From assembly GCA_022410635.1 (NCBI GenBank), contig JAJVDF010000167.1:773692-837691 (forward strand): a stretch of DNA of 64,000 bases. The letters run 5' to 3'. Positions 23,751 to 34,473 of this stretch are shown piece after piece. Numbering within the stretch: position 1 is the first letter of the stretch; every line of letters begins with the position of its first letter. Made by a program: the position numbers and the translations under genes. The notes beneath the pieces were generated by a model, which ran no database searches, was not told the origin of the DNA, and saw nothing but the letters and a program-made list of their open reading frames with translations. Source of the DNA: Tretioscincus oriximinensis. Lineage: Eukaryota; Chordata; Lepidosauria; Squamata; Gymnophthalmidae.

Positions 23751-24794
23751 TTNCAATCTTTAGATAGTGTGGTCAGCTATTATTGCCAGTGTTCCCTAAA
23801 TAATTTTAGAACTTGCTTTACCTGCTCCCATATTTGGATATTTTTCTCCAGGCCTTTAAAACTCTGTCTCCTTCTTTATGTTTTTGTCAAGGATTTCACA
23901 GTTAACATAAACTGCAGTAAAATGTAGAGTAACACAAACTGCTCTGTGGTATTTCTGTTATTAAAAAAGTACATAGTAACAAAAGAGTGGGCACTTTGAG
24001 AAGAGCTGATGGATAAATTGGATACTCTCCATGAGTTTAAAACTTGCAATTCTTCTGACAACAAAATAAAGCATTTTAAAGCTAGAAAATTCAAAATATA
24101 ATGTGAATGAACGTCTGAAAACTTTTCAAGGTCTGAAAATACTAAGGCAATTTTTTTTCAGAATGAAAAACTTGTAAAATGTAAACTAAATCATATTTCA
24201 CCCTTCATTTTAGTTTTAAGACCTACACGGATACTATTTTACTGACAATAGAAGAAAGTGAAAGTCTAAGCAGTCATGTGGTTATGGTAAAATAGAATAA
24301 ATGTCCACTTGCTTTGGAAAGCAGCACAGCCTAAATATGTTTACCTAGTAACTTGACTGTCAATGACAGCTTTAAAAGAAAAGGAAAATAAGAGCTGTTT
24401 GAAGTATCACACTGGCCTTGTAAATGCAGGAATGTTCCTTCCAGTGCCAGCCATACTCCTACATGATCTCACATAATTTGCTTTTCACGAAATCTCCTGA
24501 ACACATTGGCTTGAGGTGAGATTTATCAAATAGTGAGAGAGCCAANGCACAATACCACCTCTTTTTATGGCTGACCATTTTGTGGTTCTAAAAATATTTT
24601 TTTTCAGTCCTGCAGATATTGTGGTAGAAACTGTATTCTTCACACAGAGATTAAAATAAAGTCACACAAGAGTAGTTCAGAGATGATTCAAAATGGATTG
24701 TGAAATCTGTGTGCTCTCCCACCCCTAAAGTGTTCTAATGCATCTTAAAGCATTGGAAATATTCTTCGANGTCCTTGATGTCAGTAACTTGGAT
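23751..24794. other. Unannotated sequence
   Basis: No supported feature. Confidence 0.5.
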
Positions 24795-24905
24795 CACACA
24801 TATGCTTTTAAACCATCTCCAGTCCTGAAGATCTCAACAAAATCTGATTATTACCTAGTTTTTAGGGCTGAAGATGGACTAAAAGAACATGTATGATCAG
24901 GCCCA
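24795..24905. mobile_element. Small inverted-repeat element (family B), copy 2
   Basis: ATGCTTTTAAACCATCTCCA at the left faces the complement of GATGGACTAAAAGAACATGT at the right; AGTCCTGAAG and GGGCTGAAG complete the arms. Non-coding. Confidence 0.5.
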
Positions 24906-24992
24906 TGGCATCTCCTAACTTGAGCATAATTGAAAACCACACCCATAAAAATACTACTAATGCTATATATGCAATGGGACAAAATCACAGAT

Positions 24993-25393
24993 TTAGGCTG
25001 CGTGCACACGACAAGTTAAAAACTGGTATAAAGTTATATTCCAGAATATAGCAATCGCTTGTCTGTGCACACCAAACCTGTATATGCCCCAGTTCCATAA
25101 TTCGCTCACTGATCTCAGGGCAGTGCAGTCTGAGAGTTTTTGCAACAGCCACTAGAAACTACTGCTGCGTTCTCGCTTGTTTTAACTCTCGTGCATAATT
25201 TGTGCAGCACGCATACGCTCGGGAGAGGATGGGGGTTCTCCTGAACAANGCCTCAATATCCCAGTAATAGTTTATTCCAGGGAAAATGGCATTTATTGCA
25301 GGACGACTGCTGAAAAACGCTTAACCTATGTGCTGGACTCATCCTCATCTTGCTCCGATCAAAGTAGAAATATGCTGTGTGCATTCAGCCTTA
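24993..25393 (+). mobile_element. PIF/Harbinger-like non-autonomous DNA transposon, copy 3 (best preserved)
   Basis: The termini GGCTGCGTGCACACG and TGTGTGCATTCAGCC are inverted repeats, flanked on both sides by TTA (24,993-24,995 and 25,391-25,393). The 395 bp interior is non-coding and colinear with the other two copies. No matching autonomous transposase is present in the window. Confidence 0.72.
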
Positions 25394-26765
25394 GTCCAGA
25401 AGAAAGTGGATTAAGCTGGATGGCTGAAAATGAACAAAAGAAGAATTAAAAGTAAAGATTTGGAAAAGTTCAGCTTCTATGCCAGAGTTTTAGATAGTAA
25501 GCTGAGGCCTACAAACGAAGCAGTATTTGCAGGTGACATGTTCCTATAAGAAACACTGATGTGCAGTGTAAAGCTAGTCTGACATGGCAAAAAAGGTGGC
25601 TCAAAAGGGTGCTGGAGGTAGTAGCATAGTTCACAAATACTGTTATCCATCACCCATCAAAAAAAAAGGTTTGGATCTATTCATGTCAATCAGGGCAATT
25701 AATGGCTATTAACCATAATGGCAGTAAAATGTAATGTGTCTCTGAAGGCAAATAAAGTTGAATTTCTGTTGCAATTGGCTCACCAAACTGGTGACTGCAG
25801 TTTTTAAAGCCAATGATCCATATTATCAGTTTTTCAAGAAAGGCCAGTGTCAAATCAGCATATAAGGTTGTTGCAGGAGAGCTTTGATGTGTGGATAACT
25901 TTGATGAAANACTGCAAGGCTTGGAGTCAAAGGAATCTGATATCGACAGCAAACTATCCAACAACATTTGGGTTGAAAGACTACTAGACTTTGTTTTGAC
26001 TGCCAGCAAACAAAATTACTGACAGAAGAATTTGTCGTGTGCATGTAAAATCTCCTATGTCAAGAGGTGCCAGAATTAAAAAACTAAAAATATTTTGTAA
26101 AGGTATGAATGAGGTGCATTAAGGCCAGAAAACCAATTAACCAGATCATTGGGAAATCATGGAATGAACAAGGACTGTGTGAATACAGCCTAACTCTGTG
26201 CTCATGGATCTTGCAGGTGGGCTTCCCTGAGCACCGGTTGCTCACTGTAAGAATAAACTGCTGTTACAGATCCAAGCCAGTTGAGTATTTCTTATATTCT
26301 TATGAAAATATATCTCTAATACACTTGGAAATGCATTTTCTGTCCTTTAATGTGCACAGAAAGTGGAATGATATACTAGTNTACGACAACTACCATCTCT
26401 GAATCATCATTTAAGGTGTTTGCTTTTGTTTTTGTTTTATTGTGGGTGGATGCAGGGTTTGGCTCTGACACCTCTACAATACACAGTGTTTATGCTTGTA
26501 CATTCTACAGCTGCAAAATTACATGATGTTTAGGTATCTGTAGCCCATATAACTAACAGTATGAGATTTTGTATTTCTGGGGATTCCCTCAAAAGAAACC
26601 CTTGCAAACATGAAATGGTGATGGTGATGATGGTGCATCAAACTTCTATAGCACTTTTTAAACACGTAATAGACCTGACACAATGTTCTATCTCAATATA
26701 AGAATAACGAGTAACACAAGATAAACTGAAACTGGGTTAATTCAGCTATAGAACACTAAGCCAGT
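25394..26765. other. Unannotated sequence
   Basis: The minus-strand 107-codon frame at 25,686-26,009 has no recognisable motif. Nothing else supported. Confidence 0.45.
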
Positions 26766-26995
26766 TACTCACAAGAAGCTCCGTGATCGCTGGCTGTTGC
26801 TGCTGTGGGAGGAAGGAGACACTCTGGGTAGCCGCATCCTTTCTAGCTGCCCAGGAAGTAGGCGATGGGAAATGACGAGGTTTCCTGGGTGACAGGGGGT
26901 ATATAGCCCCTCATCTGCCCCCCAGCTTCCTCTTTTGTTGGCGACATGAAAGCAAGACAGTTGTGCTCCTCGTCCTTGGCCGCATGACATTTTTG
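26766..26995 (-). other. GC-rich, promoter-like block, possibly a retroelement terminus
   Basis: Read on the minus strand it contains CAACAAAAGAGG and then a TATA-like GGGGCTATATACCCC. A similar CAACAACAAAAGAGGCC lies at the 3' limit of the Ngaro-like element (about 29,882-29,898), so this might be a displaced, inverted terminal repeat of the same family. The link is weak. Confidence 0.25.
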
Positions 26996-27300
26996 ATACA
27001 AAGGAGGACCCGTGATGCCATGAACTTCACAGAATCCTTCTGGAGNTTTTTAACTTTGTGGAAGTGTGAATTTTGGATTGAATCCACTAATGCATGGACA
27101 TTTCAAGCTTATACAGTATATATAATGCATCAATAGGCCACTGAAGAAGACCATTCGGTCGAAATGCATCTGGCCTCCAGTTTTTGAAGACAGAAAGATC
27201 TTCTGTACTCCATCTAAATTTATTCTAATTTCTTTGGACTGAAGCAATATATATATTTTACTATTTTACTATTTGTATAATTTTTGTTTTGTGTTTGTAC
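26996..27300 (+). mobile_element. Penelope-like element terminal repeat (second family)
   Basis: A non-coding segment identified as a PLE terminal repeat chiefly by the hammerhead-like motif at 27,136-27,175. It differs in sequence from the PLE copies at 34.3 and 51.2 kb, so it represents another family. Its boundaries are approximate, and no reverse transcriptase or GIY-YIG coding sequence adjoins it. Confidence 0.5.
27136..27175 (+). ncRNA. Hammerhead-ribozyme-like motif (PLE type)
   Basis: All parts occur in order: GGCCA (stem I, 5' strand), CTGAAGA (box 1, fits CUGANGA), one extra A, GACC-attc-GGTC (stem II), GAAA (box 2), TGCA, then TC (the U-H cleavage step, after 27,170), then TGGCC (stem I, 3' strand, a perfect 5 bp match to GGCCA). 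Stem III reduces to the self-complementary ATGCAT, as in the minimal hammerheads described in PLE terminal repeats, which are thought to act as dimers. Self-cleavage of this sequence is inference. Confidence 0.7.
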
Positions 27301-27549
27301 NTGGTTGGACACCCAAGGGTTTTTGCTCTGTTTCATTTGGTGAATTTGTTCCCTTGTGATTTTAGGGATTGTTTGGTTTCAGGCATCTAGAGGTGCCTTG
27401 CCCTCCTTCCTTCTCTACTGTCTGGATCTGTATAACATGCTCCTGTGCACTGCATGGTAGCCATTTTACAATTTAATTATTTCCTGGTGCAGTGCATGGC
27501 AGGCACTTAAAGATGCCTTGCCCTCATCATCATTTTATTGCCTGTATCC

Positions 27550-28600
27550 CATGTCCCTGGCATTGATAACAACCTGTCTGATGCTTTGTCTCACCAGCAG
27601 TGGGATCGTTTCACATAGCTAGCACTGGAGGCTGCCGTACAACCAGAGGAATTCCCAGTGCATCTTTAGGAACTTGGGAGGATCTGATTTCATGGGGAGT
27701 TTGGAATTCTCTTGCACCTTTCACGCAGGCCGCTTATCGCGGTGCCTTTGCAGCATTCTCACAGTTTGCATGGAGTATTGAGGACCCATGTAGGANGCAA
27801 TTTATTGAGAGGACGGTACTAATGTACCTTGCCCACTTGCAGAGCACAGGGAGGGTCGCTAAGACCATCAGGATATGCTTGGCAGCTGTCCAGATCTTTT
27901 CTAACATTATGGGCTGTCCAAACACCATTGGCTCCTTTTCAGCCAGAAGGGCTGTCACTGGATGGGCTAGAGAAACCCCTCCATGCAGAGTCAAGAGGCG
28001 CCCGGTTCTCTATTCCATCATGTCACTGTTTCAACTGTCCTCCCCAGCCTGTGTGATAACGCATANGAAACTGCCCTTTTCCATGCCACCTTCTCCCTTA
28101 TGTTTTTNGGTGCTTTCAAGCCAGGTGACCTTGGAACTCTAGCCCTGCCACAGTTCTGTCAGAGGATGTTGCCCTGGACAATGCCAGTGTCATAATTTTC
28201 CTCAGGCGATCAATGAAGNGCGATTGGCTTGGATCTGCCTTTCCCTGGTGTCTGGGGGACGCCCCTGCCCATGGCAAGATGCTACACAATTCAGGGCCTT
28301 GATGCCTGAGGAGCGTTGATTCTTGATTCATAGAGATGGCTCTTTCCTATTCAGATTTCGGGCCCTTACCATATTCAGGTTGGCCTTGAGGCAGGTGGGT
28401 TTACCCTTGGGAAATTTTGTGCTGCATTTTTTGGGGATTGGGGTGGCCACAACAGCTGCTGATCTGGGTGTTTCCCCCAATAGTATTCAGGCCATAGGTA
28501 GATGGCACTCACATGCCTACCGCATGCTTTATACTTGCATTATATTGTTTGTTGGCTCATGCTGTTCTGTTTTCATTTTATTAGGAGCCCCTCGCTAGGT
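27550..28600 (+). pseudogene. RNase H end and tyrosine recombinase of an Ngaro-like element
   Basis: Frame from about 27,555 reads VPGIDNNLSDALSHQQWDRF, the end of the RNase H region, with stops further on. The recombinase follows: the core-binding domain (LAPFTQAAYRGAFAAFSQFA, YLAHLQSTGRVAKTIR) at 27,700-27,880, then the catalytic domain. Expected catalytic residues are damaged: the first arginine block reads GAFKPGDLG (Lys for Arg), and the H-x-x-R block reads HFLG near 28,435 (Gly for Arg). The last block, IGRWHSHAYRMLYT at 28,490-28,535, is well kept and includes candidate nucleophile tyrosines. At least two frameshifts lie between 28,140 and 28,330. Confidence 0.78.
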
Positions 28601-28607
28601 TTGGATN

Positions 28608-29103
28608 ATGGGACACAGCATCGTGTATTGGGCTGGTTGTTTTGCTGCATCATTGTGCTGGNCACGTGATCTGATTCTACCGCCTGGAACCAGGGTTTAC
28701 TGGATGGGCAGCGCAGGATGCGCTGGCGTGAGTTATACCCTCAGCAGGAGTGTGGAGCGATGGAGAACCCCAGATGCCATAGTGCTACAGTTAGGTGAAA
28801 ATGACATGGCAGAAATAAAGAGACTAGAGCTGCAGCACTTGATTATGGCAGACTTGGGCAGGCTGGCAGTCCTGCTGCCCAATACCAAGCTGTTTTGGTC
28901 CAAGATACTGTTCCGGCTGAAGTGGAGTGGTGCGTCTGAGACAGAAAAGGTGAACTACACCAGGTGAAGGATAAACTCCAAAATTGTACATAAGGTGACA
29001 CAGGCTGGCAGTAAGGCTATCTGGCACAAGGCATTCAACTCAAAGGCAACTACCCTATTCAGGGCTGATGGTGTTCACATGTCGGAAGCAAGCATGCAAT
29101 TAT
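28608..29103 (+). pseudogene. SGNH-hydrolase-like ORF of an Ngaro-like element
   Basis: The three SGNH signature blocks are present in order: GHSIVYWAG near 28,612 (serine block), LQLGENDMAEI near 28,790 (G-x-N-D block) and ADGVHMSE near 29,063 (Asp-x-x-His block). The frame runs from 28,608 to a TGA at about 28,965-28,967 and then continues in the same frame to TAA/TGA near 29,100. That TGA most simply derives from a CGA codon. SGNH domains are known in some Ngaro/DIRS-order elements; their role in the element is not settled. Catalytic residues are kept despite the decay of the adjacent recombinase. Confidence 0.72.
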
Positions 29104-29959
29104 GACTGGAAAAAAGTCCAGGAAGCCTTGCTGGAATGGCTGGTATAGTAGGAGGTGCCTGGCGGAGAGCAGGAATCGGTGGTCCCTGCTCTAGTGGCAG
29201 TGGNGCAGCTTGGTGGCACAGGAGGAGTAAAAANAAATTAGAGACAGGGATCCCCATAACTACCTCATAGGCTGGGGGGCCTTCTTAAAAGGGTTCTGTA
29301 CTTGTGTGCCTACATTTGGGAACGGGTAGGTTGAATGCACATTTGGAGTCATTGCGGTCAGCTATATACAGGACTGATTCCAAGCCTCTTTGATCCTCTA
29401 TGGAGTACACACAAAAGGGGTGGGTTGCAAGTGCTGCTGGATGGTTCGGAAGCCTNGACTAGGGGGACTGTGCCTTCAGGTGAGTGGGCAGCCTGGGACC
29501 TACGTCACAGGGCATGGCCCACGGGGTCTACCAGCAGATGGTGTCACATTTGGGTGNGTGGCCNAGATGTATGCAAGTCAGGCCGGGTGGCTAACGTATG
29601 GTATCACATCAAGGTGCGTGGCCCAGCTCGGTTTCAGGTCAGACTAGGCAGCTGACCTGGGGTGTCAGCCAAGCTGCTGCGCCTGCCACACTCCCACTCA
29701 AGCCATGGCCTAATTCTCTCCACTTCTGGGTTATTTATTTGTTAATGCACATTCATGTTATAATGTTAGCTTTCAGGTCATTATTGTTACGCGCTTTGCA
29801 TTAGGGGNTTTGACTATTGTTAATAAGTTAATAAACAATTTTTTTCACTTTAATTGTGTAGTTACCCTTCTNTAGCGTCCACAACAACAAAAGAGGCCTA
29901 GAAAATTAGCAACACAACTGGGGGGAGTTTGAGTCTCAGTTATGCAGATACAAATANGG

Positions 29960-30152
29960 ATCTGCATTTATGGAGCAACAGGCAGTACTCCTGAAATACC
30001 ATTTGCAGGGAGTCATGAATATGTGCAAATTTTGCTTTCCTCTGTTCAGACTGCCCAGGTGCATTTGGTGGACCTCTGTATGAGACAGAATGCTGGACGA
30101 GATGGGCTCTGGACCAATCCAATATGGCTCGTCTTATGCTCTTATGTTCTTA
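29960..30152 (+). mobile_element. CR1 LINE 3' end
   Basis: The plus strand aligns with the complement of 13,667-13,860: CCTGAAATACCATTTGCAGG, GACAGAATGCTGGACGAGAT and the 3' terminus TCTTATGCTCTTATGTTCTT. Only the last ~190 bp of the element are present. Confidence 0.85.
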
Positions 30153-30774
30153 AAGTAGTTAACAACACATTGTGCAAACAAATGTAAACAGCAAACAGAA
30201 AACACAAGGAATTCTCATGGGTAATAACTAAAAATGAAGGTGATGCCCACTGGACAGAAACAAACATGAACNAGTTGGATCAGTTTTCTGCTACAAGTGT
30301 CTGTGGAATTTCCATCTCATTTATAGCTCTTGCCCTGGATCTAGTGAAGCCTGTATGCTCCCTTATTACATGACTTTTCCTAGCCACCCTAATTAACCTT
30401 TTCTGTGCATTATTTTCCTTTCAGCAAGCTGGAAAATCTTGAATATTATCCAGTTCCTCTCCTTCTTCAGCTATGGTTTCTGAACAAGACATAGGGCATC
30501 TTACTTCCACTTACTATTGCGACCAAGGCCATATTTAGGTAAAATATAGATACCGGTAGTACTAAGATATTATTTTTTTATTGCTTTTATTGTTATAAAA
30601 CCCAAAGTAGCTGAGGGAAGAGGGGGAGTAAAATAAATAATTAAATAAATAAATTACAATTCATGGGCAAAATACAGCCTAAATCCAGCCCTGGTTGGGA
30701 CATGTTGCCCACTCTTGTGGAACTGCCTATTGTCATGGCAGCAGTAACAGCTTTGGTTATTTATAAAATGCTTT
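30153..30774. other. Unannotated sequence with an A+T-rich tail
   Basis: Mostly featureless. TAAAATAAATAATTAAATAA at about 30,630-30,655 may be the remnant of a LINE tail. Confidence 0.4.
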
Positions 30775-30859
30775 CTGGTGGGCCTCTGTGTGAGACAGAA
30801 TGCTGGACTAGATGGGCTGTGGCCTGATCCAGTATGGCTCTTCTTATGTTCTTATGTTC
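30775..30859 (+). mobile_element. CR1 LINE 3' end, short
   Basis: TGAGACAGAATGCTGGACTA followed by GGCCTGATCCAGTATGGCTC and the TTATGTTCTTATGTTC terminus. About 85 bp survive; the truncation is extreme. Confidence 0.85.
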
Positions 30860-32703
30860 AATGTACAGAGCTTCAATGGCAATCACATTGTCCCATTTTG
30901 AGATTTGACCACTGTTGGAAGTGCTATTGATGCAGGTCATAATTACGTACCTTGAATGCAATCCCATCTACCACTGTAAAGATGCTTCCTTGCTCAGGAA
31001 ACAGAAAAGCTGTCCTTTTCTGTAGCAATTGTGGGCACCTCTCCCATCTATTTCCTCAAAAGCTAACTTGTTGGATAANTGGAGTTCTGGGCATAGTTAT
31101 GTGTCTAATAAGGGTCAACATGTTAGCCTGTTCAGGGAAAAGCTGAATATATGAGTTTGTGGCTCTGTCTTATCACTCAAATAGTGATAAAGATGAGATT
31201 CAAAATAATAGCTACCAAATTCATGGCACAGCTTCTCAAGTCAAAAGGTCAGTTCAATAACACAATGTACTGTAATGTTTGCATTATTACTCAACAAGAA
31301 AAGGAGCAATTTATGTTTCCTTCTTTGGACATTCTTTGGAATTCCTAATTAAATCACCTAGCTTGAAACCTAATGAATTTCTTTCACCATTTAATAAGGT
31401 TGGTGTTAATGAAACAAAACACCAAAGCCAACCCGCAGATGCAACTAATGAGTCAAAACTTACATAATTTTGAATGTCTGTACTGCTGCCAGAAGATACA
31501 TTTTGGATTCATTTGAACCCTGAAGGATTAAAAATATTTATGCACATCATGATTTTTGGCTACCCACACCAATCAAACTAATGGTCAACATACATAACAT
31601 TGCATTTTGGAACAGAGGAAACAAGAGGGGTAAACTATAGTTTTCAAGTGATAAAATGTAAAATGTCTCCGAAGGTGCATAGCATGGGAAATATGAGCTA
31701 TAAACTGTATTTTCTTTCTTGTTTTTTTTAATTTCCTTGAAGGAGGTTACCTCTTTTTTCTTTCATCTTCACACAAAGTAAAACCACCTGGGTGATCTTT
31801 CCATGAGCAGAATAATATAAGAATATTGACTGTTTGAGTAAGCAGCTGGAGGGCAGTACTGTGCGTGAGAGAGAGAGAGAAGTTGTCAATTGAGTTGTGT
31901 TCTCTGGCCATTCTGGTCTTGAAAGCACTGCCTGTGTGGCCTAATGCCTTGACCAGAGTATTTGAAGTCTCATTCCAACTCCTGGCTGTATTTCACTCTC
32001 AATGCATCTTATTTCTGACAGCTTCCACCTGCTGCACAGCAGGTGTTATTGGGACAAAATTAGGTCAGGAGAATGAAGAGGTAAACTGACTTACAGGGCA
32101 CGGATACAAGGAGAAATATAGCTTCAGCTTCTGGTCAAAGGAGGCTACCTTTTGCTGATTAGGTTCATAAGCCGTGCTACAAATGGAGGGTAGTAATTGT
32201 CCAATGCTAAGATATTCCAGGTCTTACAAAGAAATGTCAAGTTCAGTATTTAAATCCTTTGAATGCAGTGACTTCCTTTTAAGTTCTATTAACATACAGC
32301 AGACATAGCAATTCAAATGCATTAGTATTTACTAGTGATCTAGTGCCCCTATCATGCCACTGAAGTAATTTTCTATACCTTTAACGTCATCAGAGNTGAG
32401 AAGGGCACACCAATGAATGGGAGGTGCCATCTCGTAACTCTTTCTAAGCATCTGAGGTTATTTGTCATTGTGCCAAGAAGTTTTGGCGCTGACTTCCTTC
32501 TTTTTCTCCTTTGTAAAAGGTGCCTTAAGTTTGTTTTGAATTTCTCAGGAATGGAACAACTGGCACTGCCAATTACCCAGATACTTCCTACCCTGTACAT
32601 ACCAGAAACATTGGGAACAGCTTCTAAGAAGCACTGATGGCTCCCATTTTCACTAGAAGAAAAAATGGGTGTTAAAAGAGAGTCGCCATGCACTGGCCTG
32701 ACT
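30860..32703. other. Unannotated sequence
   Basis: A short (GA)n run at about 31,866-31,882. No gene recognised; opposing frames at 32,373-32,693 are shadows of each other without known domains. Confidence 0.45.
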
Positions 32704-34159
32704 CATAATATAAGAAGAGCCATACTAGATTGGGCCAGAGCCCATCTAGTCCAGCATTCTGTCTCACACAGAGGCCCACCAGATGTACCTGGGAGCAGAG
32801 GAAAGCAAAATATGCACCTGTTCATGACTCCCTGCAAATGGTATTCCAGGAGTCCTGCCTGTTGCTCCACCCCAGAGGCAACGTCTAGACATCCATCATA
32901 GTACACATTTATACCCTTGGTGTCCATAAATCTGTATAGTCCTGCCTTTAAGCTATCCAAGCTGTTAGCTACCACAACCTCTCCAGGAAGTAAAATCCAC
33001 AAGCCGATGACCCTCTGGGTAAAAAAATACTTTCCTTTGTCTGGTCTCACTTTTCTGCCCATCAGTTTCAAGGAGTGCCCTCTGGTCCTAGTGTTGTGTG
33101 ATAGAGAAAACATTTTTCTCTATTCACTCTATCCATCCCATGCATTATTTTGTACATTTCAATCAGATCACCTCTCAAATGTCACTTTTTGAGGCTGAAG
33201 AGGCCTAGACGTTGCAGCCTGACTTCATAAGGGAGGTACTCCAGACCCTTGATCATTTTTGTTGCCCTTTTCTGCACCTTCTCTAGTTCCACAATATCCC
33301 TCTTGAGATGTGGTGACCAGAACTGAACACAGTACTCCAAATGTGGCCTCACCACAGATTTATAAAGCGGCAAAACAGCATTTGCTGACTTGTTTTNGAT
33401 TCCTTTCCTAAGTATCCCCAACAAAGGATTTCCCTTTTTGTGCTGCTGCTGCTGCACACTGGATTGACATCTTCATTGAATTTTCCACCAACACCCCAAG
33501 ATCTTTTTCTTACTCAGTCACAAAAAGCTTGGATCCCATCAGGTAGTAGGAGTAATTGGGGTTCTTTGCCCCAATGTGCATGACCTTGTACTTGCTTAAA
33601 TTGAAGTGCATTTGCCACTTTGATGCCTACTAACCCAATTTCAATGGGTCACTCTGGAGCNCCTTATAATCATTTTCAGTTTTCACTACCCTGAACAGTT
33701 TAGTGTTGTCAGCAAACTTGGCTACTTCACAATTTACCTTGGCATCCAGATGATTTATGAATATATTGAAAGGCAAGGGTCCCAGTACAGACCCTTTTAC
33801 TCCTTTCCACTCAGAGAACTATCCATTTATTACTACCCTCTGTTTTCTATTTTTAGCCAGTTTCCAATCCAGGACAAAGTCTGTCCTCTTATACCATGAG
33901 CATGGAGCTTTTTAGGAGCCTTTGATGGGGGACTTTATCAAAAGCCTTCTGAAAATCTAGATAGACANTATCAACTGGATCCCCTTTATCTACATGTTTG
34001 TTAACATTCTCAAAGAATTCTAGCAAGTTAGTAAGGCATGATTTACCTTTGCAGAAGCCATGCTGAGTTTCATTCAGCAATGCGTGCTTCTCCTTGTGTT
34101 TAGTAATTTTGTCCTTAATTGTGGTTTCCAACACTTTATCTGGAACTGATGTTAAACTG
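32704..34159 (-). mobile_element. CR1 LINE, 5'-truncated copy with RT C-terminal half
   Basis: Minus strand, colinear with 13,667-15,135 of the long copy. It encodes KDKITKHKEKHALLNETQHG and LDFQKAFDKVPHQRLL near 33,950-34,130, FADNTK near 33,705, thumb (VRPHLEYCVQFWSP) near 33,340 and the C-terminal tail to about 32,900. The 3' end is at 32,704. Similarity to the long copy stops abruptly at about 34,159 (after GATGTTAAACTGA), which marks the 5' truncation. It retains a stretch near 33,540-33,620 (HFNLSKYKVMHIGAKNPNYS) that the long copy has lost. Frameshifts are frequent. Confidence 0.9.
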
Positions 34160-34276
34160 AAATCTCCTTTTCATTTTAATCCAAATGGAAAACAGAATGA
34201 CCACACGGAGTTCTGATAGCAATACAGGGTTTGAGAGGATTTCCCCTAATGAACCAAAGTATGTCCTGAGAAATTT

Positions 34277-34473
34277 AAGGTAATTCAGCAAAGGAGCTAG
34301 CAGCACTTTGAGACTAACTTGAGAAAAGTGGTTGGCATAAGCTTTCGTAGACCTGTCTACGAAAGCTTATGCCAACCACTTTTCTCAAGTTAGTCTCAAA
34401 GTGCTGCTAGCTCCTTTGCTGGACTTTCTGCTAGACTAACACGGCTATTTCTCTGAAATTGAAGGTAATTCAG
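34277..34473. mobile_element. Minimal fold-back Penelope-like element with 12 bp target duplication
   Basis: The element (34,289-34,461) is flanked by the direct repeat AAGGTAATTCAG at 34,277-34,288 and 34,462-34,473. Inside are two perfectly complementary 67 bp arms (34,286-34,352 and 34,355-34,421) separated by 2 bp. A 40 bp single-copy extension lies on the right only (34,422-34,461). The arms match the terminal repeat of the PLE at 51.2 kb, and the extension matches that element's left extension in reverse complement. No coding sequence is present. The perfect arms suggest a fairly recent insertion. Confidence 0.88.

Larger units (their letters stand above)
27550..29930 (+). mobile_element. 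Ngaro-like (DIRS-order) tyrosine-recombinase retrotransposon remnant
   Basis: The plus strand carries, in order, the end of an RNase H domain, a tyrosine recombinase and an SGNH-hydrolase-like domain, followed by about 800 bp of GC-rich non-coding sequence with internal near-repeats (GTGTCACATTTGGGTG and GTATCACATCAAGGTG, each followed by a GTGGCC-like stretch). Such elements integrate with a recombinase instead of a DDE integrase, and their ends are split direct repeats. The reverse transcriptase and gag are missing: the element is 5'-truncated at or before 27,550. Limits are approximate. Confidence 0.72.

Noticed and set aside
25686..26009. Minus-strand 107-codon frame as a possible gene
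   Set aside because: No domain recognised and it contains an n; no supporting context.
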